Notes: generated from the sequence alone by a model not told the origin. Positions 45,344 to 55,636 are shown, counted from the stretch's first letter. The stretch: 64,000 bases of DNA from Mycobacterium asiaticum (GCF_001673635.1 NZ_LZMH01000069.1:372001-436000); one strand, 5' to 3'. A program made the numbers and translations.

Positions 45344-46652
45344 GCGAGCTCGACGTCGTGGTCGGCGTGCCGGACAGGCTCGGCGCGGTAGAAGGGGTGG
45401 CCGGTGCCGTCACCGGAATCTGGGTGCCAGGCGGGCGCGCGGCCGGCGGCGGCAGCGCCGACATCGACACCCAGGTGTCCCAGTCCACGGCCCAGTCCCA
45501 GATGTCGCCGTCGGAGTAGGACAGCTGGATCGAGCTGCCGGTCACCTCGACCGGGTCGCCGTAGATCGCCGTCTGGAAGTACTCCGCGGCGTCGGACGTC
45601 GACAGGTTGATGCAGCCGTTGGTGACGTTGCTGTTGCCCTGCGCGCCGGCGCTCATCGGGTTGGCGTGGATGAACTCGCCGTTGTTGGAGATCCGCACCG
45701 CCCAGCGCTCGTGCACGTTGCTGTAGCCCGCGGCCGGGTTGGACATGTAGAAGTCGGCGTACTTCTCGGTGACGACGTGGATACCGTTGCGGGTGACGTT
45801 GCGCGCCTTGTCGGCCTCGCCGTAGCTGCACGGGAAGTCCATGATGACGCCGGCGTCGGTGACCACCTGGATGCGGTGCGACGACACCTCAGCCTTGACT
45901 ACCTGGCGGCGGCCGATCTGGATGTTCAGCGAGAAGTCCTGCGCGCCGTAGGCTCCGTCACCGAACGGCAGGCCGTAGAGCTTGGCGTCGACGTTGACGG
46001 TGGTGCCGGCCGGGTAGTACTCGCGCGGCCGGTAGTGGATGCGGGCGCCCTTGGCCTCGTCGGGCAGCCATGCCCAGCTCCCCTCCACTGGCGGGTTGGT
46101 GGTGACGGTGAGCGCCCGCTCGACGGCGGCCTTGTCGGCGATCGGCGCGTCGAACTGGATGATGATCGGCGCCGCGATACCCACCGTTTGGCCATCGGCC
46201 AGCTGGAATCCGCCGTCGATCTTCTTCTTCGGCGTCACGGTGATGAACTTGCCCGCCACCGGAATGGCCTTGCCGTCGTGGCCGACGGCGGAGCCGCTCC
46301 AGGTGTAGGTGCTGTCGTATCCCAGCGGCTCGGTGGTCATGAACACCGTGCGGTCCTGGTTGAACGTGCCGGCGACGGGCTTGCCGGCGGAATTGGTCAG
46401 CGCGACCCGCTGAAACCAGCCGTCGCTGACCTGGACGCTGATCGGCGCGATCGGCACCACGTCCTCGGTCGCATCGGCCGGCTGGTAGGTCAGCTTGGGC
46501 GCCGGAGGCGGCTTCTTCTCGGCATGCGGCAGGCTGGTCTTTCCGCCGCAGGCGGCCAGGACGCTGGGTGCGAGCACGCCGACACCCAGGGCTGCCAGAG
46601 CCCGACGTCGATTGATCGCCCCGCCATTTTGGGGGGCGCTGGGAGTGCTCAC
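45318..46652 (-). CDS. lprQ: L,D-transpeptidase lipoprotein LprQ (LdtMt5-like)
   Basis: 444 residues from GTG 46652. RRR motif and lipobox LAAC (Cys35) give a lipid-anchored exported protein. Two immunoglobulin-like domains (about 60-260) precede the YkuD catalytic domain, with [10 protein letters not shown] (His at about 329) and [12 protein letters not shown] (nucleophilic Cys at about 347). It forms 3-3 peptidoglycan cross-links outside the membrane. Ends in a Pro/Thr/Ser-rich tail. Downstream of murB, which fits envelope synthesis. Confidence 0.95.
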   Translation of the reverse strand: MSTPSAPQNGGAINRRRALAALGVGVLAPSVLAACGGKTSLPHAEKKPPPAPKLTYQPADATEDVVPIAPISVQVSDGWFQRVALTNSAGKPVAGTFNQDRTVFMTTEPLGYDSTYTWSGSAVGHDGKAIPVAGKFITVTPKKKIDGGFQLADGQTVGIAAPIIIQFDAPIADKAAVERALTVTTNPPVEGSWAWLPDEAKGARIHYRPREYYPAGTTVNVDAKLYGLPFGDGAYGAQDFSLNIQIGRRQVVKAEVSSHRIQVVTDAGVIMDFPCSYGEADKARNVTRNGIHVVTEKYADFYMSNPAAGYSNVHERWAVRISNNGEFIHANPMSAGAQGNSNVTNGCINLSTSDAAEYFQTAIYGDPVEVTGSSIQLSYSDGDIWDWAVDWDTWVSMSALPPPAARPPGTQIPVTAPATPSTAPSLSGTPTTTSSSPSSSRPGG

Positions 46653-46745
46653 AACAGTTAAAGATACCGGGCGAAACACCCTCTCCCCCACCACAAAGAG
46701 CCGCGGCGGGGGGTCAACAAAGCACCTGAAGAGGCAAACCAGCAG

Positions 46746-47846
46746 CTACAAGTCGCACCCGACCAGGACTGGTTCCGGTTTCAATGTGATACCAAACACA
46801 TCACGAACCCCATCCTTCACAGCCCGGGCTAATACCATCACGTCCTCCGCGGTGGCGCCGCCCCGGTTCGTCAGCGCCAGCGCGTGCTTGGTGGAAAGCC
46901 GGCACGGAGCCGTCTCGTCGTGCGGGTAGCCCTTGCCGAAACCGGCCCGTTCCACCAACCAGCCCGCCGCGAGCTTGACCCCGTCCGGTGCGGGGTAATG
47001 CGGAACCTCGCCATGCGTCTGCTCGGCCAGCCGGGCATAGACCTCCCGGTTGACGACCGGGTTGGTGAAGAACGACCCCACGCTCCAGGTGTCGTGGTCG
47101 GTGGGATCAAGCACCATGCCCTTGCGGGCACGCAACGCCAGCACCGCCGCCCGGACCGCTTGCGGGTCACCCCGCTCGCCGTTGGCCACGCCCAGGGCCG
47201 CGGTCAGCTCTCCGTAGCGCAACGGGGCGCTGCGTCCCGACGCATCCAACCCGAATTCCACTTCCAGCACCACGGCCGGCATTTCCAGTCCGTCCGCACG
47301 CTTGAGCACGCTGGTGCGGTAGCCGAATCCGAGTTCGTCGGGATGGGCCCAGCGCACCTCGCCGCTGCCGCGATCCAACAACCGCACGCGGGTGATGGTG
47401 TCGGAGACCTCGACGCCGTAGGCGCCCACGTTCTGCACCGGTGTCGCCCCGGCCGAACCGGGAATGCCGGACAGGCACTCCAACCCGCCCAGGCCCTCCT
47501 GGATCGACCGGACCACCACGTCGTCCCACACCGCGCCGGCTTCCGCGCGCACCAGGTTGCCCTCGACGGTGACGCCGGCATTGGCCAACCGCACCACCGT
47601 CAGGTCGGCCAAGCCGTTCCCGAGCACTAGGTTGGATCCGCCAGCAAACACCAGGACGGGCCGGTCCGCGCCGTCACGGGATTCGGCGTCGAGCTGCCGC
47701 AAAACGGCGATCACCTGATCGCTGCTCTCACAAGTTATTACGCGACGCGCCACCGGACCGACCCGCAGTGTCGTCAACGGCGCAAGGGAAACCGACTCTG
47801 CGACGTGCGCACCGGCAAAGACTGAACCGGGTTCGCTCGGTTTCAT
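46746..47846 (-). CDS. murB: UDP-N-acetylenolpyruvoylglucosamine reductase
   Basis: 366 residues. Second step of UDP-MurNAc synthesis, FAD- and NADPH-dependent. [17 protein letters not shown] starts the FAD domain, [34 protein letters not shown] and [13 protein letters not shown] are conserved, and the catalytic Ser is in [12 protein letters not shown]. Type I MurB length. Cytoplasmic. Confidence 0.96.
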   Translation of the reverse strand: MKPSEPGSVFAGAHVAESVSLAPLTTLRVGPVARRVITCESSDQVIAVLRQLDAESRDGADRPVLVFAGGSNLVLGNGLADLTVVRLANAGVTVEGNLVRAEAGAVWDDVVVRSIQEGLGGLECLSGIPGSAGATPVQNVGAYGVEVSDTITRVRLLDRGSGEVRWAHPDELGFGYRTSVLKRADGLEMPAVVLEVEFGLDASGRSAPLRYGELTAALGVANGERGDPQAVRAAVLALRARKGMVLDPTDHDTWSVGSFFTNPVVNREVYARLAEQTHGEVPHYPAPDGVKLAAGWLVERAGFGKGYPHDETAPCRLSTKHALALTNRGGATAEDVMVLARAVKDGVRDVFGITLKPEPVLVGCDL

Positions 47847-47872
47847 GGCCGCTAACGGTAGCGTGGCCAGCT

Positions 47873-48379
47873 ATGCCGCGTTCATTCGACATGTCGGTCG
47901 ACTACGAGGGCAGCGTTGCAGAGGTCCATCAGGCGTTCCACGACATCGGTTATTGGGAGGGCAGGCTGGCGGAGACGCCGGTCGACATCGCTAACTTGGA
48001 GTCGATGCGGATCGACGACGGGACCATCGAGGTCGTCACGCTGCAGACGGTGCGCAGCAACAACCTGCCAGCACTGGTCACCCAGTTGCACCGGGGCGAC
48101 CTGTGCGTGCGTCGCGAGGAGACCTGGAGCCCGTTGCGGGACGGCATCGCCACCGCCTCCATCGCCGGATCGATCCTCAGCGCTCCGGTCAATGTGTGGG
48201 GAACCGCCGTGCTGGAGCCCAACCCGGAAACCGGCGGATCGCGGATGACACTGCAGGCGACCGTTCAGGTTCGGGTCCCGTTCATCGGCGGGAAATTGGA
48301 GCGTCTGATCGGCAACGAACTCGGCAACCTGGTGGCCATCGAGCAGCGCTTCACCACCTTGTGGGTCGCCAGCGGCTAG
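47873..48379 (+). CDS. DUF2505 protein (Rv0481c-like)
   Basis: 168 residues from ATG 47873; upstream reading is not credible because it runs over the divergent murB start. START/SRPBCC-like alpha-beta fold: FDMSVDYEGSVAEVHQAFHD, SRMTLQATVQVRVPFIGGKL and LGNLVAIEQRFTTLW. DUF2505 proteins are probably small lipid- or ligand-binding. Only 26 bases separate it from divergent murB. Confidence 0.82.
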   Translation: MPRSFDMSVDYEGSVAEVHQAFHDIGYWEGRLAETPVDIANLESMRIDDGTIEVVTLQTVRSNNLPALVTQLHRGDLCVRREETWSPLRDGIATASIAGSILSAPVNVWGTAVLEPNPETGGSRMTLQATVQVRVPFIGGKLERLIGNELGNLVAIEQRFTTLWVASG

Positions 48380-48403
48380 TGCACTCGCTCTAAGCTGGCG
48401 GTC

Positions 48404-49234
48404 ATGCGCATCGCGTTGGCCCAGATCCTCAGCGGCGCCGATCCGGCCGCAAATCTGCAGCTCGTGCGCGAGTGCAGCGAGCGTGCCGCCGATGCCGGCG
48501 CCAAGCTGGTGGTGTTCCCGGAAGCCACGATGTGCCGATTCGGGGTCCCGCTGGCACCGATCGCCGAACCACTCGACGGCCCCTGGGCCAACGGTGTCCG
48601 GCGGATCGCGCGGGACGCCGGCATCACCGTAGTGGCCGGCATGTTTGCCCCGACCAGCGACGGGCGGGTCACCAACACGTTGATAGCGGCGGGCCCCGGC
48701 ACGCCCAATGACCCCGACACGCGGTACGACAAAATCCACCTGTACGACGCCTTCGGCTTCACCGAGTCGCGCAACGTTGCGCCCGGCCGCGAACCGGTCG
48801 TCATCACCGTCGACGGGGTGGGAGTCGGGTTGACCACCTGTTATGACGTGCGGTTTCCGGCGCTGTACACCGAACTGGCCGACCGGGGGGCGCAGTTGAT
48901 CGTCGTGGCCGCTTCCTGGGGCGCCGGGCCCGGCAAACTCGAGCAGTGGACGCTGCTGACCCGCGCGCGGGCGCTGGACTCCACCAGTTACGTCGCCGCG
49001 GTGGGTCAGGCCGACCCGGGCGATTCGGCCAACACCAAAGGCGCGCCGACCGGTGTGGGTGGCAGCCTGGTCGCCTCCCCGCTGGGCGAAGTGGTGGCAT
49101 CGGCGGGATCGGAGCCGGAACTGGTGGTTGCTGACCTGGCTCTGGATGCGGTGGACGTGGCGCGGAAGAACATTGCGGTGCTGCGCAACCGCTCAAGCTT
49201 TGTTCAGCTCGATAGGGCAGAATCACCTGGGTGA
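48404..49234 (+). CDS. Carbon-nitrogen hydrolase (nitrilase superfamily, Rv0480c-like)
   Basis: 276 residues. The catalytic Glu-Lys-Cys triad is visible: AKLVVFPEATMCRFG, YDKIHLYDAFGFTESR, and VGLTTCYDVRFPALY. Closest in type to omega-amidases/deaminated glutathione amidase (Nit1-like). Cytoplasmic. Its stop overlaps the next gene's GTG by four bases. Confidence 0.9.
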   Translation: MRIALAQILSGADPAANLQLVRECSERAADAGAKLVVFPEATMCRFGVPLAPIAEPLDGPWANGVRRIARDAGITVVAGMFAPTSDGRVTNTLIAAGPGTPNDPDTRYDKIHLYDAFGFTESRNVAPGREPVVITVDGVGVGLTTCYDVRFPALYTELADRGAQLIVVAASWGAGPGKLEQWTLLTRARALDSTSYVAAVGQADPGDSANTKGAPTGVGGSLVASPLGEVVASAGSEPELVVADLALDAVDVARKNIAVLRNRSSFVQLDRAESPG

Positions 49235-50262
49235 CGACTCCGCAGGGACCACGAAACGAAGGCCCATCCGGTTGGGCGCGTCCGGGTGATCAAGGCCCGC
49301 TCGGCCGACCCCCGGCACCGGGCGCGGGTCCCCAGGGGGGACCGCTGCATCCCGGCGGCCCCCGGTACCAGCCGCCGCCCGGCCAGCCGCAGCAGCCGGC
49401 GCACGAGCAGGCGGCGGCCAATGCCGACACCAGGCGCATTCACACGCCGCCACCCAACCTGGCGGGCGACCGAACCACACCGATCGGCCGACCCCAGGAA
49501 GACGCGGGCGAGGTCAAGAAGAAAAAGCGAAGGCTGCGGGATCCGCTGTCGATCCTGCTCGTCTTGATCATCGTGTTCGCGCTGGTAGTCGCGGGGCTCA
49601 TCGGCACCGAGCTGTACGTGCGCCACGAGGCCAACAACAAGATCGCGGCGGCCGCGGCTTGCGTGACGAAAGACCAGGCGACCGCCTCGTTCGGGGTGAC
49701 GCCACTGGTGACGTGGCAGGTGCTCACCGACCACTACACCAACATCACGGTCGAGACGGCCGGGAACCAGATCCGCGACGCCAAGGGCATGAAGCTGCAG
49801 CTCAGCGTCCAGGACATCAAGCTGGACAAGACCTCCGACTCCAAGGGGACGATCGGCGCGATCGACGCCACCATCACCTGGACGTCGCAAGGCATCAAGG
49901 AGACCGTTCAGAACGCGATCCCGATTCTGGGCGAGTTTGTCACCAGCAGCGTCACCACCCATCCCCAGGATCAGACCGTCGAGCTCAAAGGTTTGCTGAA
50001 CGACATCGTCGCCAAGCCGGTGGTGTCCGATGGCGGGTTCAGACTGGAGATCGTCAGCTTCAACACGCTGGGCTTCTCATTGCCGAAGGAGTCCGTACAG
50101 TCCTCGCTCGACGAGTACACCTCGGGCCTGACCAAGAAGTTCCCGCTCGGCATCCGCGCCGACAGCGTGCAGGTCACCGACAGCGGCGTCACGAGTCACT
50201 TCTCCAGCCGCAACGCCACCATCCCGGCCGGCGAGACCGATCCCTGCTTCGCCGATCTGTGA
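49231..50262 (+). CDS. Membrane-anchored DUF2993 lipid-binding protein (LmeA-like, Rv0479c-like)
   Basis: 343 residues. A Pro/Gly/Gln-rich cytoplasmic N-terminus (about 95 residues) and a KKKKRRLR cluster precede one membrane helix (LLVLIIVFALVVAGLI, residues 109-124). The extracytoplasmic DUF2993 domain follows (VTWQVLTDHYTNITVETAGN, GLLNDIVAKPVV, FNTLGFSLPKESVQ). Related LmeA binds phospholipid and influences lipomannan length. Deduced topology: N-in, C-out. Confidence 0.86.
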   Translation: MTTPQGPRNEGPSGWARPGDQGPLGRPPAPGAGPQGGPLHPGGPRYQPPPGQPQQPAHEQAAANADTRRIHTPPPNLAGDRTTPIGRPQEDAGEVKKKKRRLRDPLSILLVLIIVFALVVAGLIGTELYVRHEANNKIAAAAACVTKDQATASFGVTPLVTWQVLTDHYTNITVETAGNQIRDAKGMKLQLSVQDIKLDKTSDSKGTIGAIDATITWTSQGIKETVQNAIPILGEFVTSSVTTHPQDQTVELKGLLNDIVAKPVVSDGGFRLEIVSFNTLGFSLPKESVQSSLDEYTSGLTKKFPLGIRADSVQVTDSGVTSHFSSRNATIPAGETDPCFADL

Positions 50263-50264
50263 GT

Positions 50265-50945
50265 TCAGTCGCGGCTGAGCCCATCCAGCACGACGCGGGT
50301 GCCGGATAGGCCCAACCGGGTGGCGCCCGCGTCCAGCATCGCCAGGGCGTCAGCGGCGGTCCGGATGCCGCCGCTGGCCTTGACGCCCAGCCGCCCGCCG
50401 ACGGTCGCGGCCATCACCTCGACCGCCCGCACGCTTGCCCCGCCGGCGGGATGGAAGCCGGTGGAGGTCTTAACGAAGTCGGCGCCCGCGTTCGCGGCGA
50501 CCCGGCACACGTCGCTCAGCATGCGCTCGTCCGCGTGAGCAAGCAGCGCAGCCGACTCCACGATCACCTTCAGGACGGCGCCGTCCGTCGCGGCACGCAC
50601 CGCCGCGATGTCCGACCGCACGGCATCCAGCGCGCCGGCCAACGCGGACCCGACGTCGATCACCATGTCGATCTCGGCGGCGCCGGCGGCCACGGCTGCG
50701 GCGGCCTCCTGAGCCTTGATCGCCGACACATGCTTGCCCGACGGGAAACCGGCTACCGCCGCAACCCGGACACCGCCGCTGGCGACGGCGACCGGCACCA
50801 TCGACGGCGATACACAAACCGCGTACACGCCGAGTTCGGTGGCCTCGCCCACCAGCGCCGTCACGTCGGCCGGGGTGGCCTCCGGCTTGAGCAGGGTGTG
50901 GTCGACCAGCGCGGCCAGCTGCTGCCGAGTGGGACTGACCGGCAT
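50265..50945 (-). CDS. deoC: Deoxyribose-phosphate aldolase
   Basis: 226 residues from ATG 50945, which shares one base with the preceding stop (TGATG). Cleaves 2-deoxyribose-5-phosphate. [19 protein letters not shown] opens the barrel, [13 protein letters not shown] and [11 protein letters not shown] hold the catalytic Asp/Lys strands, and [15 protein letters not shown] carries the Schiff-base Lys. Cytoplasmic. Confidence 0.95.
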   Translation of the reverse strand: MPVSPTRQQLAALVDHTLLKPEATPADVTALVGEATELGVYAVCVSPSMVPVAVASGGVRVAAVAGFPSGKHVSAIKAQEAAAAVAAGAAEIDMVIDVGSALAGALDAVRSDIAAVRAATDGAVLKVIVESAALLAHADERMLSDVCRVAANAGADFVKTSTGFHPAGGASVRAVEVMAATVGGRLGVKASGGIRTAADALAMLDAGATRLGLSGTRVVLDGLSRD

Positions 50946-51382
50946 CAGAACGGTTCTTCCGGGCTGCCGGGATTGCACCCGGTCGCCGCCATCGCGGCGT
51001 CGTCGACTACCGGGCGCCACGGTTCGAGATTCCAGCTGGTCTTCCCGGGCTGCACGGTCTCGGCGAACTGCCAGTGACAGACGAATTGCGCACGCATGCC
51101 GGGGGTGTCGCCGTTGGGGGCCTGCGACAACACTTCGGCCCAGGCCTCGTCGACGGCGTGGCCGCTACCGGCTTTGGACGCGGCGCGCCCGGAGGGGGTC
51201 GGGTACACGCGCAGGCTGGATCCGCGCCCCCAGGACACCCATTCGGTGTGGTCGACGTACGGCGGCGCGTATGCGGACCCCGACGAGCCCGCCGAGTCAG
51301 CCGCACCGGGATCGGCTAGGGCGGATGGGGCGCCCAGCATCGAGAGCAGCGCCATCGTCGGCGCCAACAGCAGGAGTTTCAT
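50945..51382 (-). CDS. Secreted DUF2599-like protein (Rv0477-like)
   Basis: 145 residues. Signal peptide [20 protein letters not shown] with cleavage after ALA. The mature part has [19 protein letters not shown] and [20 protein letters not shown], with two cysteines (CHW and GCN) that could form one disulfide. Conserved in mycobacteria, function unknown. Stop overlaps the deoC start by one base. Confidence 0.82.
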   Translation of the reverse strand: MKLLLLAPTMALLSMLGAPSALADPGAADSAGSSGSAYAPPYVDHTEWVSWGRGSSLRVYPTPSGRAASKAGSGHAVDEAWAEVLSQAPNGDTPGMRAQFVCHWQFAETVQPGKTSWNLEPWRPVVDDAAMAATGCNPGSPEEPF

Positions 51383-51385
51383 CCG

Positions 51386-51676
51386 CTAGTGCGACTTGCC
51401 CTGCACTTCGAGGAGCTTCGGCCGCACGTCGACCAGATATACACCCGTTGCGATGGCGGCCATTGCCACTCCCAGCACCCCGAACACGACACCGAGGATC
51501 GACGAGAGCGCGACCGCGCCGCCGAGCATCGCCAACCACACTGGCTTGGTGAGCTTTTCAGCCGCGGTGTACGCGTCGGAACGCTGCATTGCCGCATGCA
51601 CGAACGCATACACCGCCGTCACCAAGACAGCGACCTGCAAGACGTAGAGGACGATAGTCACGGCGCGCACGCCCAT
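51386..51676 (-). CDS. Small membrane protein (DUF2516-like, Rv0476-like)
   Basis: 96 residues from ATG 51676; an ATG or GTG nearer the first helix is possible. Two to three helices: [40 protein letters not shown] and [17 protein letters not shown]. Starts three bases before the secreted DUF2599 gene on the same strand. Function unknown. Confidence 0.78.
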   Translation of the reverse strand: MGVRAVTIVLYVLQVAVLVTAVYAFVHAAMQRSDAYTAAEKLTKPVWLAMLGGAVALSSILGVVFGVLGVAMAAIATGVYLVDVRPKLLEVQGKSH

Positions 51677-51703
51677 AAGACTATGCGGGCCGCGCCAAAA
51701 ACG

Positions 51704-51795
51704 TCGACTCCGGGCCACCCCAGCTGGGGCGACCCGGAGTCGAGTGATTCTTTTCTGGTCCGGGCCGCCCCCAGCTGGGGCGACCCGGAGTCGAG
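51704..51795. terminator. Two tandem hairpins after hbhA
   Basis: CGGGCC(A/G)CCCC... units at 51711-51744 and 51761-51795 are 33-35-bp near-identical repeats, each with a CCCCAGCTGGGG palindrome inside arms CCGGG/CCCGG. Copy 1 extends to an 11-bp outer stem (TCGACTCCGGG 51704-51714, CCCGGAGTCGA 51733-51743). Probably hbhA terminators. Confidence 0.72.
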
Positions 51796-51819
51796 CGGTT
51801 GATTCTCAGATCCCCCGAA

Positions 51820-52467
51820 TTACTTCTGGGTGACCTTCTTGGCAGCAGCCTTCTTGGCCGGGGCCTTCTTGGCCGGGGCCTTCTTGGCGGGAGCCTTCTT
51901 GGCGGCCGGAGCCGGCGCAGCCTTCTTGGCCGGCGCAGCGGCCTCGGCCTTCTTCGGCAGCTCGATGCCGACCAGCTTGGCGGCACGCTCGCCCACGGCG
52001 CGCGTCTGGGTCGCAACGGTGCCCAGCGCCTCTTGGGTCAGCTCGACAGCCTGGTCGACGTACCCCTCGGCACGCGCGGACGCGTCCTCGAACGCCGACT
52101 GGCTGCGGAGCCGCTCGAGAGCGGCCTCGCCGCGCTCGACCAGTTCGTTGTACCGGCTGGTGGCGGCCTCCACGTAGCCCTCGGCGGCCTTGCGCAGCTC
52201 ATCGGCGGTGAAGCGCTCACGGAGCTCGGTGAACTGCTCGGGCAGGTCCTCCTGCAGCTTGGTCAGGCGAGCGCGGCTCTCCTCGACGCGGCTGCGGGTG
52301 TCGGTACGGGTCTCCTCGGCGCGCTCGCGCAGGTTGGTGCGGGTCTCTCCGGCGCGCTCACGCAGGGTCACGATCAGGTCGTTGACGGTGGCCAGAGCCA
52401 GGTCGGCCGCGCCAAGCGCAGCAAGCAGCGGAGCCTTGAGGTCCTCGATGTTCGTGTTCTCAGCCAT
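51820..52467 (-). CDS. hbhA: Heparin-binding haemagglutinin HbhA
   Basis: 215 residues. Surface adhesin for heparan sulfate. Long coiled-coil core rich in Arg/Glu heptads ([20 protein letters not shown] and [16 protein letters not shown]), then a C-terminal tail of [11 protein letters not shown] and KKA repeats ending [11 protein letters not shown], the heparin-binding, methylated region. The tail is longer than the 199-residue M. tuberculosis protein. Strong ribosome site (GAAAGGAAA) just upstream. Confidence 0.96.
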   Translation of the reverse strand: MAENTNIEDLKAPLLAALGAADLALATVNDLIVTLRERAGETRTNLRERAEETRTDTRSRVEESRARLTKLQEDLPEQFTELRERFTADELRKAAEGYVEAATSRYNELVERGEAALERLRSQSAFEDASARAEGYVDQAVELTQEALGTVATQTRAVGERAAKLVGIELPKKAEAAAPAKKAAPAPAAKKAPAKKAPAKKAPAKKAAAKKVTQK

Positions 52468-52664
52468 GATGTTTCCTTTCTCTGTTTTAGATATCGGCGT
52501 TATTTCCTGAAAGGTCTGGAAGTTGGTGCAAGTGGCGGCTCCCGCAGGGAGGAGTCAAGACCCGCTGATTGACATTGCCTCGCGACTTGCAGAAAACCTC
52601 CTGATTAGCCGGGTCGCTTGATGGTCTGTGGTCGAACGTGGCGTGCTGCCGAACGATCGACCGA

Positions 52665-53081
52665 TCAGCCTTCGATCTGTTCGGTGCCAGATTCGCCCTG
52701 GCACTCCGCACCGTTGGCCTCGTTCTGCTGCAGGAACGACTCGTAGGTATCCAGCAGCGCCTGTTTCTGGGTTTCCGTGATCGCCGTGTCGGTCACGATC
52801 GCGTCGCGCACCTGACTGGAGTCGCGCGGTTCGAGGATCCCGGCTTGCACGTAGAGAACCTCGGCCGAGACCCGCAGCGCCTTGGCGATCTGGCGCAAGA
52901 CGTCGGCCGACGGTTTGCGCAGTCCGCGCTCAACCTGACTCAGATAAGGGTTGCTGACGCCCGACCTCTCGGCCAGTTGACGCATCGATACCTGTGCCGT
53001 CTCGCGCTGTGCCCTGATGAAGCTACCGATGTCAGAAGCCTTGGTGGACACTTTGGTGCCCAGCTTCTCCTCCGGCGGCAT
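52665..53081 (-). CDS. XRE-family HTH regulator (Rv0474-like)
   Basis: 138 residues from ATG 53081 (MPPEEKLGTKVSTKASDIGS). HTH: VSMRQLAERSGVSNPYLSQV followed by ERGLRKPSADVLRQIAKAL, and an acidic C-terminus. DNA-binding regulator of unknown targets, upstream of hbhA on the same strand; Rv0474 is reported to be copper-responsive. Two inverted repeats upstream are candidate operators. Confidence 0.9.
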   Translation of the reverse strand: MPPEEKLGTKVSTKASDIGSFIRAQRETAQVSMRQLAERSGVSNPYLSQVERGLRKPSADVLRQIAKALRVSAEVLYVQAGILEPRDSSQVRDAIVTDTAITETQKQALLDTYESFLQQNEANGAECQGESGTEQIEG

Positions 53082-53085
53082 TGGT

Positions 53086-53152
53086 GCACTCCTCGTTGGT
53101 GGTTGTTTGCTTACGGCCACCAGGCTACGGAGGAGTGCTTGCTATTGCAAGC
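53086..53152. promoter_or_regulatory. Two inverted repeats upstream of the XRE regulator
   Basis: GCACTCCTC (53086-53094) pairs with GAGGAGTGC (53130-53138), and GCTTGC-TATT-GCAAGC (53137-53152) is a perfect 6-4-6 repeat. They occupy the region in front of the regulator's start and are compatible with operators. Confidence 0.45.
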
Positions 53153-53168
53153 GCATGTTAGCACCGTC

Positions 53169-54551
53169 TCAGAACAGCAACTGGGCGATGGTATAGATCG
53201 CCAGGCCCGCCAACGCGCCGACGACCGTGCCGTTGATGCGAATAAACTGCAGGTCACGGCCCACATGCAGCTCGATCCGACGGCTCGCCTCCTGGGCGTC
53301 CCACCGCTCGATGGTCTCGGTAATGATCGCTGTGATCTCTACCCCATATTGGGAAACCAGGTGCTGGGCGCCCCGCACCATCCAGTTGTCGACCTTGTCG
53401 CGCAGGTCCGCGTCATCGCGCAACGACTCACCAATCTGGATCACCGCGTCGGCGATGCGACTGCGCAACGCACTGGACGGGTCGTCCACGCCCTCGAGGA
53501 CCAGACGCTTGAGCGTCTTCCACGCGGTCGCGGCGGCATTGGCCACCTCTTCGCGCGCCATCAACTGCTCCTTGACGGCATCGGCGCGGGCGATGGTGTC
53601 CGGGTCGTTCTGCAGGTCGTCGGCGAACTCGAACAGGAAGCGGGTCGCCGAGCGGCGCAGTTCGTGGTCGGGATTGCGACGCACCTTGTCGGTGAAGTCC
53701 ATCAGCTCGCGGTGGATGCGATCCCCGACCAGATGGTCGACGAACCGGGGGGACCAGGTCGGCGAGTCGCGCTCCACGACCCGCTGGATCACCACGCCGG
53801 CGTTGAGTGACCACTGGAACGCCCGATCGGCCAGCAGTTGGATCAATGCCTCCTGACGGTTCTCGGCCAGCAGGGTTTGCAGCACGCGGCCCACCGGCGG
53901 GCCCCACTGCGGTTCGGCGATGCGCCGCACGATCATCCGGTCGATCACCTGTTGGACGTCTTCGTCCCGCAGCAGTTCGACCAGCACCCGCAGCACCGTG
54001 GACGTCTCGGCCGCCACCCGTTGGGCGTGTGCCGGTTCGGCCAGCCACTTGCCCAGGCGGCTGGGCACTTCGGCATCGCGCAGCTTGGCCTCAACAACCT
54101 CGGGGGACAGGAAGTTCTCCCGCACGAAGGTGCCCAGACCCTCTCCGAGCTGGTCTTTCTTGCGCTTGATGATCGCGGTGTGCGGGATCGGGATTCCGAG
54201 CGGGTGCTTGAACAGAGCGGTGACTGCGAACCAGTCCGCCAGCGCACCCACCATGCCCGCCTCCGCTGCGGCGCCGACGTAGCCGACCCACGCCGGGGCG
54301 GTGCCGTGCGCATTGGCCCACCGGCAAGCCAGAAACACCACGGTGGCGCCGACCAGGAAGCTCAGCGCCACGACCTTCATCCGGCGCAGTGCGGTCCTGC
54401 GCTCGGCGTCGGCTCCGGCGTCCGCCCCGGCAAACGACTCCGCCAGCGAGGGCCGGTTCTGTCGCCCGCCGGGTGATCCCGCGCCGAGGCCGGGCCCCCG
54501 CGCCGGGCCCGGCGTATCGGCTCTGTGTGCCACCACACCATCATCCGTCAT
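53169..54551 (-). CDS. DUF445 membrane protein (Rv0473-like)
   Basis: 460 residues from ATG 54551 (a GTG at 54560 would add three residues). After a Pro/Gly N-terminus, helices KVVALSFLVGATVVFLACRW and AWVGYVGAAAEAGMVGALAD precede DWFAVTALFKHPLGIPIPHT and AIIKRKKDQLGEGLGTFV, the DUF445 signature. A long helical domain follows, and IRINGTVVGALAGLAIYTI is the C-terminal helix. Function unknown; related YjiN/YheB proteins are inner-membrane. Confidence 0.9.
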   Translation of the reverse strand: MTDDGVVAHRADTPGPARGPGLGAGSPGGRQNRPSLAESFAGADAGADAERRTALRRMKVVALSFLVGATVVFLACRWANAHGTAPAWVGYVGAAAEAGMVGALADWFAVTALFKHPLGIPIPHTAIIKRKKDQLGEGLGTFVRENFLSPEVVEAKLRDAEVPSRLGKWLAEPAHAQRVAAETSTVLRVLVELLRDEDVQQVIDRMIVRRIAEPQWGPPVGRVLQTLLAENRQEALIQLLADRAFQWSLNAGVVIQRVVERDSPTWSPRFVDHLVGDRIHRELMDFTDKVRRNPDHELRRSATRFLFEFADDLQNDPDTIARADAVKEQLMAREEVANAAATAWKTLKRLVLEGVDDPSSALRSRIADAVIQIGESLRDDADLRDKVDNWMVRGAQHLVSQYGVEITAIITETIERWDAQEASRRIELHVGRDLQFIRINGTVVGALAGLAIYTIAQLLF

Positions 54552-54676
54552 CGAAACCACCGGTTAGTGTTACCCACACTGTTCAGAAGCACTCACGCGC
54601 TCGTTGCGATCGCCACAGAGCGCCCCTGCAAGCCGTAGTATCGATGCGTCTGTGTAGTGAATGGGAAATCGCGACA

Positions 54677-55390
54677 GTGGCACAACATATGCCGGCTCAG
54701 GCCGCAAAGACCGATGGTCGAAAGCGGCGTTGGCACCAACACAAGGTGGACCGACGCAACGAGTTGGTGGACGGCACGATCGAAGCGATCCGCCGGCAGA
54801 GCCGATTTTTGAGCATGGACGAGATCGCCGCGGAGATCGGCGTATCCAAGACCGTGCTCTACCGCTACTTCGTCGACAAGAACGATCTGACGACTGCGGT
54901 GATGATGCGGTTCGCCCAGACCACCCTGATCCCCAACATGGCCGCGGCGCTGTCATCAAACCTGGACGGTTATGACCTGACCCGCGAGGTCATCCGGGTC
55001 TACGTCGAAACCATGGCCGCCGAGCCGGAGCCGTACGGCTTTGTGATGGCCAACAGTTCGGGCAGTAAGAGCAAGGTGATCGCGGACTCCGAGCGGATCA
55101 TCGCGCGGATGATCGCGGTGATGCTGCGCCGCCGCATGCAGGAGGCGGGCCTGGACACCGGCGGCGTCGAGCCCTGGGCCTATCTGATCGTCGGCGGGGT
55201 TCAGCTGGCCACCCACTCCTGGATGTCGAATCCAAGGATGAGCAGCGACGAACTGATCGACTATTTGACGATGCTGAGCTGGAGCGCGCTGTGCGGGATC
55301 GTCGAAGCGGGCGGCTCGCTGGAGAAGTTTCGGGCACAACCGCATCCCTCGCCGATCGTGCCGGCGTGGCAGCAACAACGGGAGGGTTAG
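54677..55390 (+). CDS. madR: TetR-family regulator (MadR-like, Rv0472c-like)
   Basis: 237 residues from GTG 54677; ATG at 54692 is an alternative. HTH: IEAIRRQSRFLSMDEIAAEI and GVSKTVLYRYFVDKNDLTTA. A C-terminal helical ligand domain follows. Rv0472c, as MadR, represses the acyl-ACP desaturase genes desA1/desA2 in mycolate synthesis and responds to acyl-CoA. Adjacent to pcaA, so it is in a mycolate-linked context. Divergent from DUF445. Confidence 0.87.
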   Translation: MAQHMPAQAAKTDGRKRRWHQHKVDRRNELVDGTIEAIRRQSRFLSMDEIAAEIGVSKTVLYRYFVDKNDLTTAVMMRFAQTTLIPNMAAALSSNLDGYDLTREVIRVYVETMAAEPEPYGFVMANSSGSKSKVIADSERIIARMIAVMLRRRMQEAGLDTGGVEPWAYLIVGGVQLATHSWMSNPRMSSDELIDYLTMLSWSALCGIVEAGGSLEKFRAQPHPSPIVPAWQQQREG

Positions 55391-55636
55391 CGCTCCCCCG
55401 CCCGCCGTGTGACATTTGCCATGGCTGAGGACCGACGCTGGCCTGTTTCCGCCGTGTAACGGCAGCACACCGCCTTGGACGCCGACTCTCTGTGAATCCG
55501 CTGCCAGGCCGCGTCGCGATGACGAGGGGGACGCACACATCCGCAGCGGCTAGCATGCATGGAATGCACCCGGGCGGTGCGCGGCATCCGATACTCGTGA
55601 GCGCGCTCTCCGGTAGACAGAAAGGCTGAAATCGTT

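Noticed and set aside
55391-55636. Small gene between madR and pcaA (Rv0471c position)
   Set aside because: No reading frame with a start signal or conserved features; treated as an intergenic region.
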